From Phaeoceros laevis (Eukaryota; Anthocerotophyta; Anthocerotopsida; Notothyladales), in assembly GCA_049999765.1 (NCBI GenBank), contig JBNGIQ010009234.1, positions 65,085 through 124,766 on the forward strand: 59,682 nucleotides of DNA. Reading direction: 5' to 3'. Under the pieces are notes generated by a model, which saw only the letters and a program-made list of their open reading frames with translations, did no database searches and was not told the origin of the DNA. This document shows positions 30,943-42,757 of the stretch, piece after piece. A program made the position numbers and the translations under genes. The number at the start of each line of letters is the position of its first letter. The first letter of the stretch is position 1.

Positions 30943-32730
30943 ATGCAGAAGTCACAGCAGAAGCTGCCACGGCTTCCGCTTTGTAGGAGGCAATGCATGT
31001 TGGTCTTCACTGCCCTGGTGCTGTTGCTTAATGGCTACGTTGTTGTTGATTTCCTCACCGTTCATGTTGTGTCCCGGTCAACTTTCTTGTTGCGTGGGCG
31101 AAATCAAGACTGGGGACTGCGGAAGTGTAGGAACTCTGGAGACTCAGGTACCCAAATTTTTTCACAGATCTCAGTAGTGCTTCATCTTCCCAAGCTCGAT
31201 GTGACCTCTAAACTCGTGCATTGACAAGCAGCAGGACCGAAGTCCACATCTGAAAATCTCTTTGAAGACCTACATTCCAACGATGCACTTTGCCGAAGCA
31301 GAAAGGAGCAAAAGTTTTATCGCAGGTCTCAGAAACATCTGCCTTCTCCAGGTTTAATTGGAAGATTGAGCGCTTATGCTTCCAGTCATAGAAGGTGCAC
31401 TCATTTGCTATTTCAGGAGCTCCAGACATTGAGAGGAGAATTTGGAGATCAGCGCGGATGGCAGGAGCTGTTTAAAAGCAAGCTGAAGGGGCCTGCCTCT
31501 GGAGAGCTTAGCGATTGCCAGTTCCTGCTGTGGATCCGATACAGCGGGTTGGGCAATTCTCTGGTGTCAATCGCATCTGCATTTCTTTACTCGCTGCTCA
31601 CGAACAGGGTACTCCTTATTGACAGCAGTGGCCAACCGTCCGATCTCTTCTGCGAGCCGTTTCCAGGATCTTCATGGCTCCTTCCGGAATCCTTCCCGCA
31701 GGCTTGGCTACTGGAAATGGATGAAACACATCCACTGCGATTTGGACATTTGGAAAATTCAGGTTTGGGGGATTCAGCCCAGCAGGACAAGAACTTGTTT
31801 TTGCGTAACGGAGCAGAGCAGGTGCAACTTCTGCCTAACGCAGCTTATATCCACCTGACTCACACTTCCGACGCGGATGACCATCGATTCTTCTGTGGGC
31901 CTGAACAGAGGAGACTGGCCTCTGTTCCGTGGCTCTTCCTGAGATCGAATCAGTACTTTCTGCCCGGTCTTTATTTTGTGTCGACCTTCTACGACCAGCT
32001 GCAGACTCTGTTCCCGAAGTCGGACACAGTTTTCCATTTCTTGGCAGGATATTTGTTTCATCCTGCCAATAAAGTCTGGGAGATAGTGACCCGATTCTTC
32101 GATGCTTATATGTCGAAGGCAGAAGTGCGAGTGGGAATCCAGCTGCGAACCTTTGGACCCCTTGAAAATAGTTTCGACTATGTCTCCAGGCAAGCGGTGA
32201 CCTGCGGCATCGAGAACGGGTTGCTCCCCAATGTGTCATTGGATTTGCATGCAAGCCACACTGCAGGGAAAAAGGATGTTTCAGTTTTTGTAACTTCTCT
32301 GAAGGGGCGCTACCACGACGACATGAAGCAATTTTATCTGCAGCATGGGACTCGAAATGGGGAGGCTGTGAGCTTTCTACAAATGACCCGTGAAGGCCAT
32401 CAGAACTCTGCAAGCAAACTGCATAATATCTGGGCTTGGGCTGAGATCGTGCTGCTTTCCTGGAGCGATGTTTTGATCACCAGCTCGTGGTCAACTTTCG
32501 GATATGCAGCTCAAGGTTTGGCTGGAATTGAACCAGTTGTCTTGACTAAGGGGGAGGAGAGTATACCTGGCCAGGTATGTTTTCCGTCGCACTCCATGGA
32601 ACCCTGCTACCATGGAGTTCCACTTATGAACTGCACTTCTGAGGGACGGATTCGAGACCCCAGCAATTCCATCCCCTTCGTCAAACACTGTGAAGACGTG
32701 CCTTGGGGAGTAAAACTTTTCTCTGTGTAG
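30943..32730 (+). CDS. Xyloglucan/galactoside 2-alpha-L-fucosyltransferase (GT37)
   Basis: Two exons, 30943-31147 and 31352-32730, give 527 residues. The donor GACTCAG|GTACCC and acceptor CTTCTCCAG|GTTTAA join in phase 1. Exon 1 encodes a type II membrane protein start: a short basic tail and a helix (MLVFTALVLLLNGYVVVDFL), as in Golgi glycosyltransferases. Exon 2 carries the GT37 body: RLSAYASSHRRC (family K/R-L-x-x-Y-xx-H-xx-C), FLLWIRYSGLGNSLVSIASAFLYSLLTNRVLLID, then VRVGIQLRTFG (the GDP-fucose-binding Q-x-R motif, near residue 328), and SWSDVLITSSWSTFGYAAQGLAG. GT37 enzymes add alpha-1,2-fucose to galactose on xyloglucan or arabinogalactan proteins in the Golgi. Substrate choice cannot be read here. 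The length is close to Arabidopsis FUT1. Confidence 0.92.
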
Positions 32731-33024
32731 TTCCGAAAAACGTGTCACCGCTTTATTTCAGTGGGTCATCTCCGCATGGATGTCAGTGACACTGATCCCC
32801 TGACCGGATGTGGGTGGAAAGTCTGCATCATGCACTGTCAGTCAGCTGGCCAACAACCAGGAGCATTATGGTCTGCCCAACACTTAGCACCCGTGATAAC
32901 TTAAAACTATAAGCCTGCTTATACCATTACCTATTACCACGCAACTCCAGATCTGCAAGCCTCGCAGTTATCTGCGAAAACCAACTCAACGATCTGGACG
33001 ACGCAATACAAGTGGTCTTAACAG
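32731..33024. other. 3' flanks between convergent genes
   Basis: These are the short 3' regions of the fucosyltransferase (plus) and SGS3 (minus). No other feature is seen. Confidence 0.5.
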
Positions 33025-35562
33025 CTACACGACGCCGTCACGGTGACCGAACTGTTTCAAAATCTTCATGCTCTCTGTCTTGTACTCGTCTAGAATCTGC
33101 CCTCTCTCATTCTGAAGCTGCTGTTCCAAGGCAAGAGACTGCTCATACTGCTGTTGCTTCATAGCCAGCTTCCTCAGGTGGTGCTGCTGCTGTATCTCAT
33201 TCTTCCTTGATTCATATGCTTCCGCCTTTTTGAGCCCTACTTCCACCATCTGAGACTGCCTAGCAATCTCTGCTTCCAGCTTCCGCTGCTGCTGCTGGTG
33301 AGCGGCGCCATCAAGCTGCGAGGCTTGACTCTCTAGCTGCTGACAACGTTGTATGTTCTTATCGTATACTTCTCTCAACTTCCGCTCCTCCTGCTCCTGT
33401 GCTGATCGGTCCACATCATACAGTTCCACCTTATCCTGATAAAACTTCTCCAAGTCGTCCATCTCCCGCCTATTTTTCTCATCCTGCTCTAGTGCCCGTC
33501 GCTGGATCTCTTTAATCTCTTCTTCCCTCAGCCTGAGCTTTCTTGTGATGACGTAGACGGTCTTCTCCAACTCCTTGCTAAGTTCCTGAGCTTTCTGCAC
33601 CTTATCCTTCAACCAACTCACCTGCTGATACTCCTCATCCTGCTTCCGCATGGGCTGCAGCACAGCCTCATTGAGCCTCTTCAACTCGCACTTGACGAGC
33701 ATCTTGCCCCTACCGTGCCTGTTAAACAAGTCTATGTCCTCCTTGGTGGCCATGTAACCATAAAGAATCCGCTGACCACCCGGCTCGAAGATTGCTTTGG
33801 ACGTGCGATACCAATCGTCTTTGGACCTTCTTGCTTCCCTGAAGGCCCTGTCAAGACGTTGGGCATCATAGTAGCCAGCCGGAGAGTCTGCAAACATGAC
33901 AATGCTCATACCACGGTGGCCCTGTGGCCCGTAGGCATGCCTAGCCTTGAGAGGGTTGTACTCCTTGAAGTGATCAAGCAGCTCCGGGTTGCCCATTCCG
34001 ATCCACTTATCCTGCTCGTCCAGCTCCAACTGCGTATTCTGCACCATAATCATAGGAGGCCATAACACCAGCGGGTTCACACTGTCGTCCGTATCCCGCA
34101 GGCCCTTCCACTTGCCAAACTTGCCGGCCACGGCCGCAGACGCGCCGGCACCCCGCACTCGCAGTACCTCATCAAGCTGCTTGGCAAACTTCCTGTGAAG
34201 CTTCACACGCTTGGCCCTGATGGTCTGGGCATGCGTGAGAAGGGGCTGCAAGCCGCGGTACCAGTCAATGGCGCCCACACCACCTCTGCAAGCGGGGCAG
34301 TGCCACTGGCGGTCATGCTCCGACATCTGCTCACCCGTCAAGTTCTTCAGAGCACTGAAGAAAGGCTGGAACCACTTCTGAGTGGGCTGGTCGTCCTCGG
34401 AGTCGGAGTCCCCACTGACATAGTCGCTGTCATCGTTGTAGTCATCCTCTGAGCACTGGCTGTCGGAGAGGACACTCACAGGGTACTCATCGGCTGTTGT
34501 GCCAGCCACCGAAGACGGTCCGTTAGACTCGTAGCATTGGCTGGACTGGTACCTGCTGCCGCTGCTGCTGTTGCTACCCTTACCCCCACCCTTCCGCCCG
34601 CGTGCATCAGTGTAGTTCGCAACGGACTTGCCACCACCAGCAGGCAGTGGCACAGGGTCCGGGTCGACGTTCCAGCCAGTAGGAGCAGGCGGCGGCAGCA
34701 CTGGTGCCTCCAGCTGCCACGCCCCGGCGGGGATTCTCTCGTGCTGCTGGCCCCTGGCATTGCCACCCGCCCGGGGGGGAGGAGGCCTTGCGATGTCCGC
34801 CTCTGGAATCGGGTTACCCCATCCGTCCAGCTTCAGGGTCCTGCCTACTTCCGCCTTATTGGCCCTGCCCTGATGAGCTCCCCACTCCCCTTCCTGCGCG
34901 AGACCTCTCCCGGAACCGTTGCTCTTGTGCCCTCCGTTGTTGCCCTGCTTGCCGCCCCTGGTGCCCTGGACCGACGATCTGCCCCCTCCTGCAAAGCCGC
35001 CCTTCCCGTTGGGAGCATCGGAGCGCCGACCACCTGAACTCCCAGATCCCGCATTGCCGGCAGGTGGCGCTGCCTTGCCTTTCCGGCCACGGCGGGAAGC
35101 GGCAACCTCCCAGCCGGGGTCCTCGCCCCTCGCGGGGGCCGCATTCTGGACCTCGCTGCCCTGCCAAGCTGGAACGTCCGCATCCCACTGATTGTCACCC
35201 CAGCCGTTGCCCTGGTCCAGCGTCTCCTGCTGCTGCGGCCGCTTCTTGCTTGCCGGCTCGTCTTCCGGGGAGTCAATTGTCACCCGCTCCATCGCCGAGC
35301 TGAGGCTCTCCTGCGGCGCGACAGCAGGGGAGGGACTCACCTCCCAATCTTGGCCCGCTCCATCTCCAAACACTTGGGCGGCAGTGCCGCCATTGACCGC
35401 CTCTCCCGCCTTCTTTTTCTTCTTCTTCTTGCTGCCACTGCCCTTGGCGCCGTGCTGTGCAGCAAGCTTGTGCGCTTCTTCATCCTCCATGCCGCCCCCT
35501 TGGCTGCTCCGCGACACTCGGACGTCTCCGGAGGCCAAGGCGGAGGCAGAAGAAGCGGGCAT
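33025..35562 (-). CDS. SGS3: Suppressor of gene silencing 3 (SGS3), XS-domain RNA-silencing protein
   Basis: This is a single-exon gene of 845 residues from the ATG at 35562. Residues 1-370 are Gly/Ser/Asn-rich and disordered with a poly-Lys run and several GW/WG dipeptides. Two conserved acidic blocks (about 365-395) precede QWHCPACRGGVGAIDWYRGLQPLLTHAQTIRA, the XS zinc finger. The XS domain spans about 500-620 (WPPMIMVQNTQ, KWIGMGNPELLDHF, YGPQGHRGMSIVMF). The last 200 residues are coiled coil. SGS3 binds dsRNA with 5' overhangs and works with RDR6 in cytoplasmic siRNA bodies to make tasiRNA and antiviral siRNA; that is family knowledge. It is about 220 residues longer than Arabidopsis SGS3, mostly in the N-terminus. 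It is head-to-head with a terminal nucleotidyltransferase gene. Confidence 0.95.
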   Translation of the reverse strand: MPASSASALASGDVRVSRSSQGGGMEDEEAHKLAAQHGAKGSGSKKKKKKKAGEAVNGGTAAQVFGDGAGQDWEVSPSPAVAPQESLSSAMERVTIDSPEDEPASKKRPQQQETLDQGNGWGDNQWDADVPAWQGSEVQNAAPARGEDPGWEVAASRRGRKGKAAPPAGNAGSGSSGGRRSDAPNGKGGFAGGGRSSVQGTRGGKQGNNGGHKSNGSGRGLAQEGEWGAHQGRANKAEVGRTLKLDGWGNPIPEADIARPPPPRAGGNARGQQHERIPAGAWQLEAPVLPPPAPTGWNVDPDPVPLPAGGGKSVANYTDARGRKGGGKGSNSSSGSRYQSSQCYESNGPSSVAGTTADEYPVSVLSDSQCSEDDYNDDSDYVSGDSDSEDDQPTQKWFQPFFSALKNLTGEQMSEHDRQWHCPACRGGVGAIDWYRGLQPLLTHAQTIRAKRVKLHRKFAKQLDEVLRVRGAGASAAVAGKFGKWKGLRDTDDSVNPLVLWPPMIMVQNTQLELDEQDKWIGMGNPELLDHFKEYNPLKARHAYGPQGHRGMSIVMFADSPAGYYDAQRLDRAFREARRSKDDWYRTSKAIFEPGGQRILYGYMATKEDIDLFNRHGRGKMLVKCELKRLNEAVLQPMRKQDEEYQQVSWLKDKVQKAQELSKELEKTVYVITRKLRLREEEIKEIQRRALEQDEKNRREMDDLEKFYQDKVELYDVDRSAQEQEERKLREVYDKNIQRCQQLESQASQLDGAAHQQQQRKLEAEIARQSQMVEVGLKKAEAYESRKNEIQQQHHLRKLAMKQQQYEQSLALEQQLQNERGQILDEYKTESMKILKQFGHRDGVV

Positions 35563-36533
35563 GACTCCACCTACATGAAAAGCCAGGGCAAACGGAAAGA
35601 CGAACGTCAGGGACGGAGCCCCGTGCCGTCTCCACTGCTAACAAGTCGGCAGTAGTGGATATGAAGCAACCCCAGGCCAATGGCCAATGGGAAGCCAGGT
35701 TTGTCCGTGAATCAGCCTCTGCCGAGACTGGCGTACCGTGCAAGGTATATATGGGCGTTACGCGCTTTACGGGGACTTCCGAATGATGCTCTTTGTGAGT
35801 TATATCCGGACGACTTTTCTTCCATAGTTTGCCGGACGGATAACTACTAGACGGCCATTGCAAAAGCTGTTGAGCAATCCGAGTCTTGCGAAGTCCTCAG
35901 ATTCTCGCTGCATTGCTTTCTGCTTCAGGAGGGACTCATTGAGCTCTGGGCTCTGCTGCAACAAGGTCGGGTGCCTATTGCGTTTGCTGTGCGGCCTTAA
36001 CCGGAAGCTTTAGTAGGGTTTGGCGGTCTTGGAAAAGCGTCCCCAGCCAGGCTTTGTCGATCGGAACTTCGTGGTTTCACACCTTGAATCATCAGAGCTA
36101 TGAGGTCTGTCTGTGAACCTGCATGCAAATTCTTGCTTCCGTCGAGTGGACAGAGAGTTCTACAGAGCACATCGCCGGTCTTCGAAGAGCGGAAGAAACG
36201 AGTCGGTTACCAGACTCGTCTGTAGTTTTGTAGACGTTGACAGTCAGTCACTAGGTTTGGGCCCCTCGCGAAAAGAAAGATCTGAGGAGCGCCGTTACAC
36301 GAGGAGCAGAATTCTTCAATTCAAATTGGTGGAAAGATGGGCCTACGCTCGGTTTTTACTGGGTAGAAGAGTTGCGCTGGAATTAGCCTTAGTATGCGGC
36401 GACGGCAGTTACTGCTAGCAATCTGTTCAGCTTGTACAACTGCGTACTCTGTGAGCAGTTCTAGGAGGTCAGGACGTCCATGCTGGTGTCGTCGACTGCG
36501 GGTCTGCCTGGAGCTTTGTTCAAGTGCTAAGTC
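35563..36533. promoter_or_regulatory. Shared divergent promoter region of SGS3 and terminal nucleotidyltransferase
   Basis: 971 bp separate the two start codons on opposite strands. No other coding signal is seen. It must contain both leaders and both core promoters. Any co-regulation is inference. Confidence 0.6.
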
Positions 36534-38901
36534 ATGGAGGGACCGCCAGGCCGGAACACCGATTTGTCTCTGGGGCCGCCGTCACCCGGTATGCTTCATT
36601 CTCCCCTCTATTTTTGCTCGCTAATGACGCAGAGTCTTTTGTTTCCTGCCAGGGGTAGTAATCAGTTCACTGTTACAGTTGTCTGCAGCACTGCAGTGAC
36701 GCTTGAAAGAGAGATTGTGGTCAAATTGCAGCCGAGCTTTACATCACTGAATTCGTGGAGCAGTATTCTGGAAGAAGTATATGCTGGACTACAGCCTGAT
36801 GACAAGGATGTCAGAGTTCGCAACCACCTCATACAAGTCGTGGACAACCTTGTCAAATCTCAACTACCAGGTGCGAAAACCTCTTTGTCAGAGCTGTGCA
36901 GGTCCTAAGGTACTTTATTTTTGCTAGAAAAGTGCACTGTTCTTACACATGGGACTGCAGGCAGCTCCGTCTCTGCTTTTGGTTCCTATGCCATGAATCT
37001 GTTCTCCCCATCAAGTGATTTGGATCTATCCCTGAGCTCTTCCTCACAGCATCAAGAGAACTCAAAAGAGTACAAAGTACATGTTCTGAAAAAGTTGCGG
37101 CGGGTTCTGGAGCGACCTGGGCAAGGTAGGTTCTCTCCTGGTTCATGTCCTGTAGGGAATGCTCATCATCTTTGCACTGACTCACAGTTATGGCTGCTCG
37201 TTTATGTATATCTTGCCTGCAGAGCTGAAGATCTGACTCAGCATCAATTTCCTGATGGCAAAGAGCTGGAATTTGATGCAGATGCCTTGCTGATTTACAG
37301 GGTTCATGCGAGTTGAAGCAATAACACGAGCAACAGTTCCACTTATCAAGTTCCGCGACTGTCAGAGTGGGATTGAGTGTGACCTCTCCGTGAATAATGA
37401 GGATGCTGTCATCAAGTCCGATTTCTTAGGCCTTGTTTGCCTTATGGACTCGAGATACCGCAAGCTGTGCTATTTGGTGGGTTTATTTATTTTGAGCATA
37501 CCTTTGCCGGCTTATATCCAATTCAGTGTCTGCTTTTAGTCACGCATCACTAATATATTTGCAATTTCAGGTTAAAGCTTGGGCCAAGGCTCAAGGCATT
37601 AATGATTCCAAGACTGGGACAGTTAACTCTGTGTCTTGGATCCTTCTAGTTGCTTTCCACCTTCAGGTGCAGTAAAAAGTATGTGGAAAACATGTACGTG
37701 TTATATGTGTAACTTGTACTTAATGACACTCTAACCTCTGCTGCACATAATCAGACTCGATCACCGCCCATATTACCACCCTTTTCTGAATTGCTTGAAG
37801 GTACTTTACTTTTTAGTCATCTCTCATACTCTGTCCCCTTCCAATTTATTTCCCTTTATTCATCTAGGACTTGATGTGGGGCTTCTGTGAAGCAGGCGTG
37901 AACTTGTCCAAGGGGGCCAGGAGCCTAAACGAAGTACGCAATCGAGTCGAAAAGCTGAAAAAGGACAAGTTTGGCCTCAACAATGTTGAAACCACCGCTC
38001 AGTTGTTTGCAACGTTTTTCCTAAAGGTCCTTGCTCTGAGAGGCCTTGAGCAAGCCATATTTCAAGTGTGACACCTGGAGACCATTGTCCCAAAGCTTTG
38101 TTGTAATGCTTCTTGGCTGACTCCGCTTTCCTCTGCAGCTGATTGCTGTCCGGAGCCTCTGGGAGAAGGGGCTTTGTGCAAGCACATACGCAGGCAGGTG
38201 GACCTTCAAGTTGTGGAAGACCAATTATGCGATAGCTGTAAGCATCTGTCACTTGAACTCCGCGTATCCTGCTGTGTCTCAGCACTGGGCTTATTGGTGC
38301 TAGCTCAAGATGTTTCCTGCAGGTAGAAGACTTCGGAGATTTCACCAATAATGTTGCACGAGCTGTTTTCCGAAGCGAAATTGTCAAAATATATCATGCC
38401 TTGCAGAATGCAGTTGACTTGCTTAGTGCGTCTTCGCATGATGTGAAGTCTACTGTTGTTTCTCTTTTTGGTGATTCAAAAAAGAAACGACCACCGCAAG
38501 AGCTCCTATCAGGTCCCTACGACAAACGGCAAAAGGTGACAGAAACCAGGTTTAGAGCAAATTATGTACAGGGTGGCCAGGGTGAAAGCTCACGTAGCAG
38601 GCAAGAATTGTCATGGCGGAGTTCGCAAGGTGACTATGGAAGAGCTAATCATACACCACTCAAAAGGGAATGGCCACCTGATGAAACCCATTCAGTGTGG
38701 TATGGTTCACATCCCAGGCCCTTACAGGTCCCCCATTTTCAAGCTCCATTTGTTTTTCCGCAGAACTATGCCCCTGCCCTGCAGAACATGGTGCAACAAA
38801 GCCCTGATGCTGCTGTACAGTCAAGATTCCCACAGAATCCTTACCCACAGTACAACCCAAATTTTGACTCGCAGGTCAGGCGAAGAAGGAACGGGTGGTA
38901 A
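36534..38901 (+). CDS. HESO1-like terminal nucleotidyltransferase (RNA uridylyltransferase)
   Basis: Nine exons: 36534-36588, 36697-36870, 36961-37125, 37301-37476, 37571-37666, 37755-37800, 37896-38026, 38139-38237 and 38323-38901; 506 residues. All are GT-AG with matching phases. The nucleotidyltransferase core shows FG84-S85 followed by D96-L-D98 and, after an insert, the third Asp D159 in IECDLSV. Then comes VKAWAKAQGINDSKTGTVNSVSWILLVAFHLQTRSPPILPPF, very close to plant HESO1. The tail is basic, then Gln/Asn/Pro-rich. HESO1 adds U tails to unmethylated small RNAs and to AGO1-cleavage fragments, marking them for decay. URT1 or another TUTase is less likely, given the short N-terminus. Exon 1 and the exon-7 acceptor (AAGCAG tandem) are the least certain parts of the model. 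Confidence 0.87.
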
Positions 38902-41900
38902 CCCCCTATGTTTTGATTAAGTTTGACACATCAGCGGTGAAAGACACCGAAATAATAGTTGGAGAGCAAACTTGCAACAAGATCTTTGTCTAGGGGACGT
39001 TTACTTCCGCGTCTCCTATGCCCGCATGCCTGATCTGTACCAAAACTACTCGAAGTTGCAGTACGCTCTGACCGTGTCCTTCACACATATAATTTCTGTA
39101 ATTAAGTTGCCAGGGAGGTCCTCTTGTGCAGGAAGGGAGAAAGGAAAATCTATTTATGGGCAGCAAATGAAGGGAGAAGGGAAGTTTGGGTCAGTTTGTG
39201 AATTTGTGAAACTCCTGGTTTCATGCTTGGTAGGGTAGATCCTACAATTGTTGCCACTCTTCTTTGTCTAGTCGGGCATTTCTCCAGTGAAGGCGCTTTT
39301 GGTTGCCCAGACGTTTTGGTTGCCCAGACGTTTCTTTTGCCAATGATACAACTTTCATTCCATTGCATGGCGCTCGTACTTTCTTTTGCTGTTGAATGCA
39401 TGAAGCATACTATTTTAACACTATTCTTGCAATGTGGGGAATGTGGGGCTCTCCTTGGGGCTCTTCTTTGAATGAGTTGAATGAAGAGTCTAGAGTATTT
39501 TGTCCTCCCTAATGTATGCTTGGTCCTGAGAATACTCACTGGTTAACTGCGGTTCTTGCTCAGCTATCTGGTTAGGGAGGAGCAATGCGGTTATGCCAAC
39601 AGATTGTTAGAACCCCCTGTCAGTTCCAATCGAGCTGGCAAAAGAGAAACAACAATGCATTGAGTGGAAGTTTAAGAAGGACAAAGCACATCAAGAGAAG
39701 GCACTGCTAACGCAAAAACACGAGTGCAAACGGTCCTTCCGGTGACAACCGAGCTAGAGGATTGCAGCAGAAAATACGTCAGGCCATGCGACAGGGATGA
39801 ACCACAAGTCACAGGTCAGTGGCCGTAGGCTGCTTCCAATCCAAGCTGGCAGGTCTTCAAGAACTCGAGCAACGTGCTGGTGACATGAGCAGACTCTCGC
39901 AAACCTCCAATCAGCCTCTTTGAATTCTCACAGGATAGGCATATCAGAAATAGAAATCCGGACCACGCCGTAAAACACCCCCGCCAAGATGACAAGTGAG
40001 GACTTGGCTATAAGTAGCCAAACCCTCATAGAAACCCTAGCTGCCCCAATAATGCAGAGCCGCATAGCCGACATGATCAAAATTTGCTCACCCATAATTA
40101 GCCTAACTCTCCCGCCATTTCTCTCAATCCGCCTTCCCATCTAAATCCCAACCACACACTATTTATCGATTTGACAAAAATTGTTTTGCCATTCCCTCCA
40201 TTATTGTGTAAAGTATTTAGTCCCCCCTAGTTTATGCTTGGTCCCTCCATTGTTGCTCCTGTTTGATTTTGAACTCAAACCCACCTCTTTTTTAGGCATT
40301 TGGCATGTCTTCACACACTTTGAACTCTTACTAATTTCTCCTTTTAAATTAGGCACTTCGGCTTATCTCAATGCTTCCAATGTTGGCCAAGTCTTATCTT
40401 TAATGTAGGTATAAAATCCTTTGGTGCCAATCCCTTTACATTATCCAAGCATTTCGGTTGTCATGCTGTATTATTAAGAGAAGTACACCATGGCCAAACC
40501 TTAGCATTTTTGTTTGGCTCTGGTATCCGAAGTTTCCCTGGTGTCTTTGTAATTCTTCTTTTGAAATTCCTTCCCTTCGCCCCCATCTTCATCGACAACA
40601 TATAAAATGTCACCACACTTTTGTGTACCATGCTCAAGGGAGCAAATTCCTCTTGTATTGCTAGGACTCCGTGAAAGCCTCCAATTTGCAAGAAGCTATA
40701 CTTGTATGTTTTTCCCTGAAGATGAACATCATATTAACTTCTCCAAGCGTCAGGCTGCTATATTTTTCTCTGATTCAAAAAGATTCCAAATAAGTAAAGC
40801 ATTTTTCAAGGATGTGTGTATGTGAAGCTATTAAAGGAGGTTGGCATGGTCTCATAGAGGTCCCCGCTTGCACTTCCGAGGTGCACTTGATGTCTTTCAC
40901 CCATGATACATGCAAGGACGATGAGTCATTTAAATTTCAAAGGAACAAGAAAAACTCATAAAAAGGAATTTTCTTCCTCTACTTTCCCCATTTCCTTGCT
41001 CCTTTTCTTCAAAGATTCCAGTTCCTCTTGTATCCTTTTGAGCTTCTTCTCCAACTGATTCACTGTATACTTTAATTTGGAAATTTTGGACCTCTTTTAT
41101 CTATCTAGATGGGTCAAGTTTTTTTCCAACACTTTGGCAGATTGTGCTAGTTATCTTGGTGTCAATGATCGCCATGTGGTGTGCTTCACGAATCACTATC
41201 AAGTACAACCTCGCTCTAAATGACAAAGTTGTCGTGATGTTATGTGCATTGTGAACTGTAAAAACAAGTGCATATTTCAAAAGAAGGTTCGAAACAACGT
41301 CAAGGACCTCCCTACAACGGTACTAGCCACTAATAGCCATACACAAATTTAACTAGCCAATAGTAGCCATACACGAATTTGATGTGCTCAATTGGAAATG
41401 GTTTTGGTCCATTTCATGAAAAGAAGAAGAAGTTTATTTCTGGTGTGTGGTTGAGCATTGAGGAAGTTGGCATGTATTTAAAGCCTTGGGAACCCACCTA
41501 GATGCTCCAACTTTTTTTGAGGATTGGCAACAAACAATAAATATATACTTACATGGTACCTACAATGCTAGAAGTAGGGAGGAATGTTGGGAAGCTTTAT
41601 GAAAAGTCAAGTTGAAGGCACTAGAAGAAGTTAACCAATATGGAGGAATAATTGGAGCACTATGTGGAAAAACTTGAAAAAACCCAAACACTATGTGAGA
41701 AAATTTTGTTTGGCATTTGGGAAGCACATACATCCATGAGATAGTATCCATGATTCAGTTCTAATTCCCTTTCACAATATGCACTCCACATGGTTTGATT
41801 ATCCTTTGTGTGCTACCAAACATACAACACTATTGGTTTATCCATGGCGCGGCCCGACATATACATACATACTTAGAGGACCATACAGGTTCCCTGGCCC

Positions 41901-42757
41901 TGGGAACAAAAGCCGGGGTGCCTGAGTCAATGGCAAAAGCGGTTCAAGTCTCATCAGTTCGAACTCGGGACCTGAAGCCCAGGCTGGCGGGAAAGGAGCT
42001 GTCCCTCTTCCAGTCTCAGGATTCCTCCGCGCTCGGGAGCTCGCGGTGTTCGGTTGTGACACTGACGTCACCTGCGGGAGCCCCTGCCTACGCTTGCCAG
42101 GTACGCCAGGGCAAGGATGAGCGAGTGGACATTAAGTACTATCTGCTAGTCTACTGGTGGTGTGGGGGCGTAGTGTCACTGAGTTCTTTGTCTTCTCCTG
42201 TTTGCTTGGTTTCACCTTGGATGGTGGATGGGGAGGTGGCGGTATAGGGTAGCTAAGCTGTAGCTTGAGCCCTTTCGCATTCCGCTCCGGCCCGTGTTTG
42301 TCCATTACTGCAGTTCGGGAGGACTGATTGTCTCCGCTTGCAGATTGGAAGTTGAGTACAGGTGTGCCAGTTTGGTTTGACCTCGCGGAGGAGCAGGGGT
42401 AGGGCTTCGAGAGGCCAAGCTGGTTCTTGCTAGCTAGACTAGACCGTTTGGTAGGCACTTTTTGTCAGGGGAGTTTGGGTCCGGATTTGGCGGCTGGGGA
42501 CCGTGTTGCGTGGGTAGCGGATCGTTTTGCACTCCTTCCGTGTGGGGTTAGCTGTCCTAGGCTCCTAGCTTGTGCTTGGCCCTCCCTTTGTTGCTTCACC
42601 TCACTCCCTGCTGGATTTTTGCGGCACAACCGCTCAGACGCTGTGTGTTTATGCGTCCCTTGCAGGTTGAGGAGCGGACGGGGTTGAGTGTACTCCATCC
42701 AGCTCAGCTCGTTTGATCTTCAGCCAAGGGCGATTCTGTGTGCAGGGAGCCGTTGCA
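38902..42757. other. Gene-free AT-rich region and SELH-like 5' leader
   Basis: 3.9 kb without a recognisable gene. 39900-41800 is AT-rich with many short frames. CTAATGTATGCTTGGTCC-like sequence occurs near 39510 and again (CTAGTTTATGCTTGGTCC) near 40225. TAGCCAxTAxTAGCCATACAC is repeated at 41326-41375. Old mobile-element DNA is plausible but no domain was found. About 42100-42757 is GC-richer and TGCAG|GTTGAGG near 42665 resembles a 3' splice site, so it is probably promoter and spliced leader of the next gene. Confidence 0.5.

Noticed and set aside
34476-35863. Several long plus- and minus-strand frames over the SGS3 N-terminus
   Set aside because: Shadows of a GC-rich low-complexity coding region; no motifs of their own.
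37196-37316. Frame inside intron 3 of the uridylyltransferase as an extra exon
   Set aside because: Its inclusion breaks the phase and separates GQG from FMRVEAITRA, which the family joins.
41940-41985. Possible tRNA because of GTTCGAACTC
   Set aside because: No acceptor stem or anticodon arm can be folded around it.
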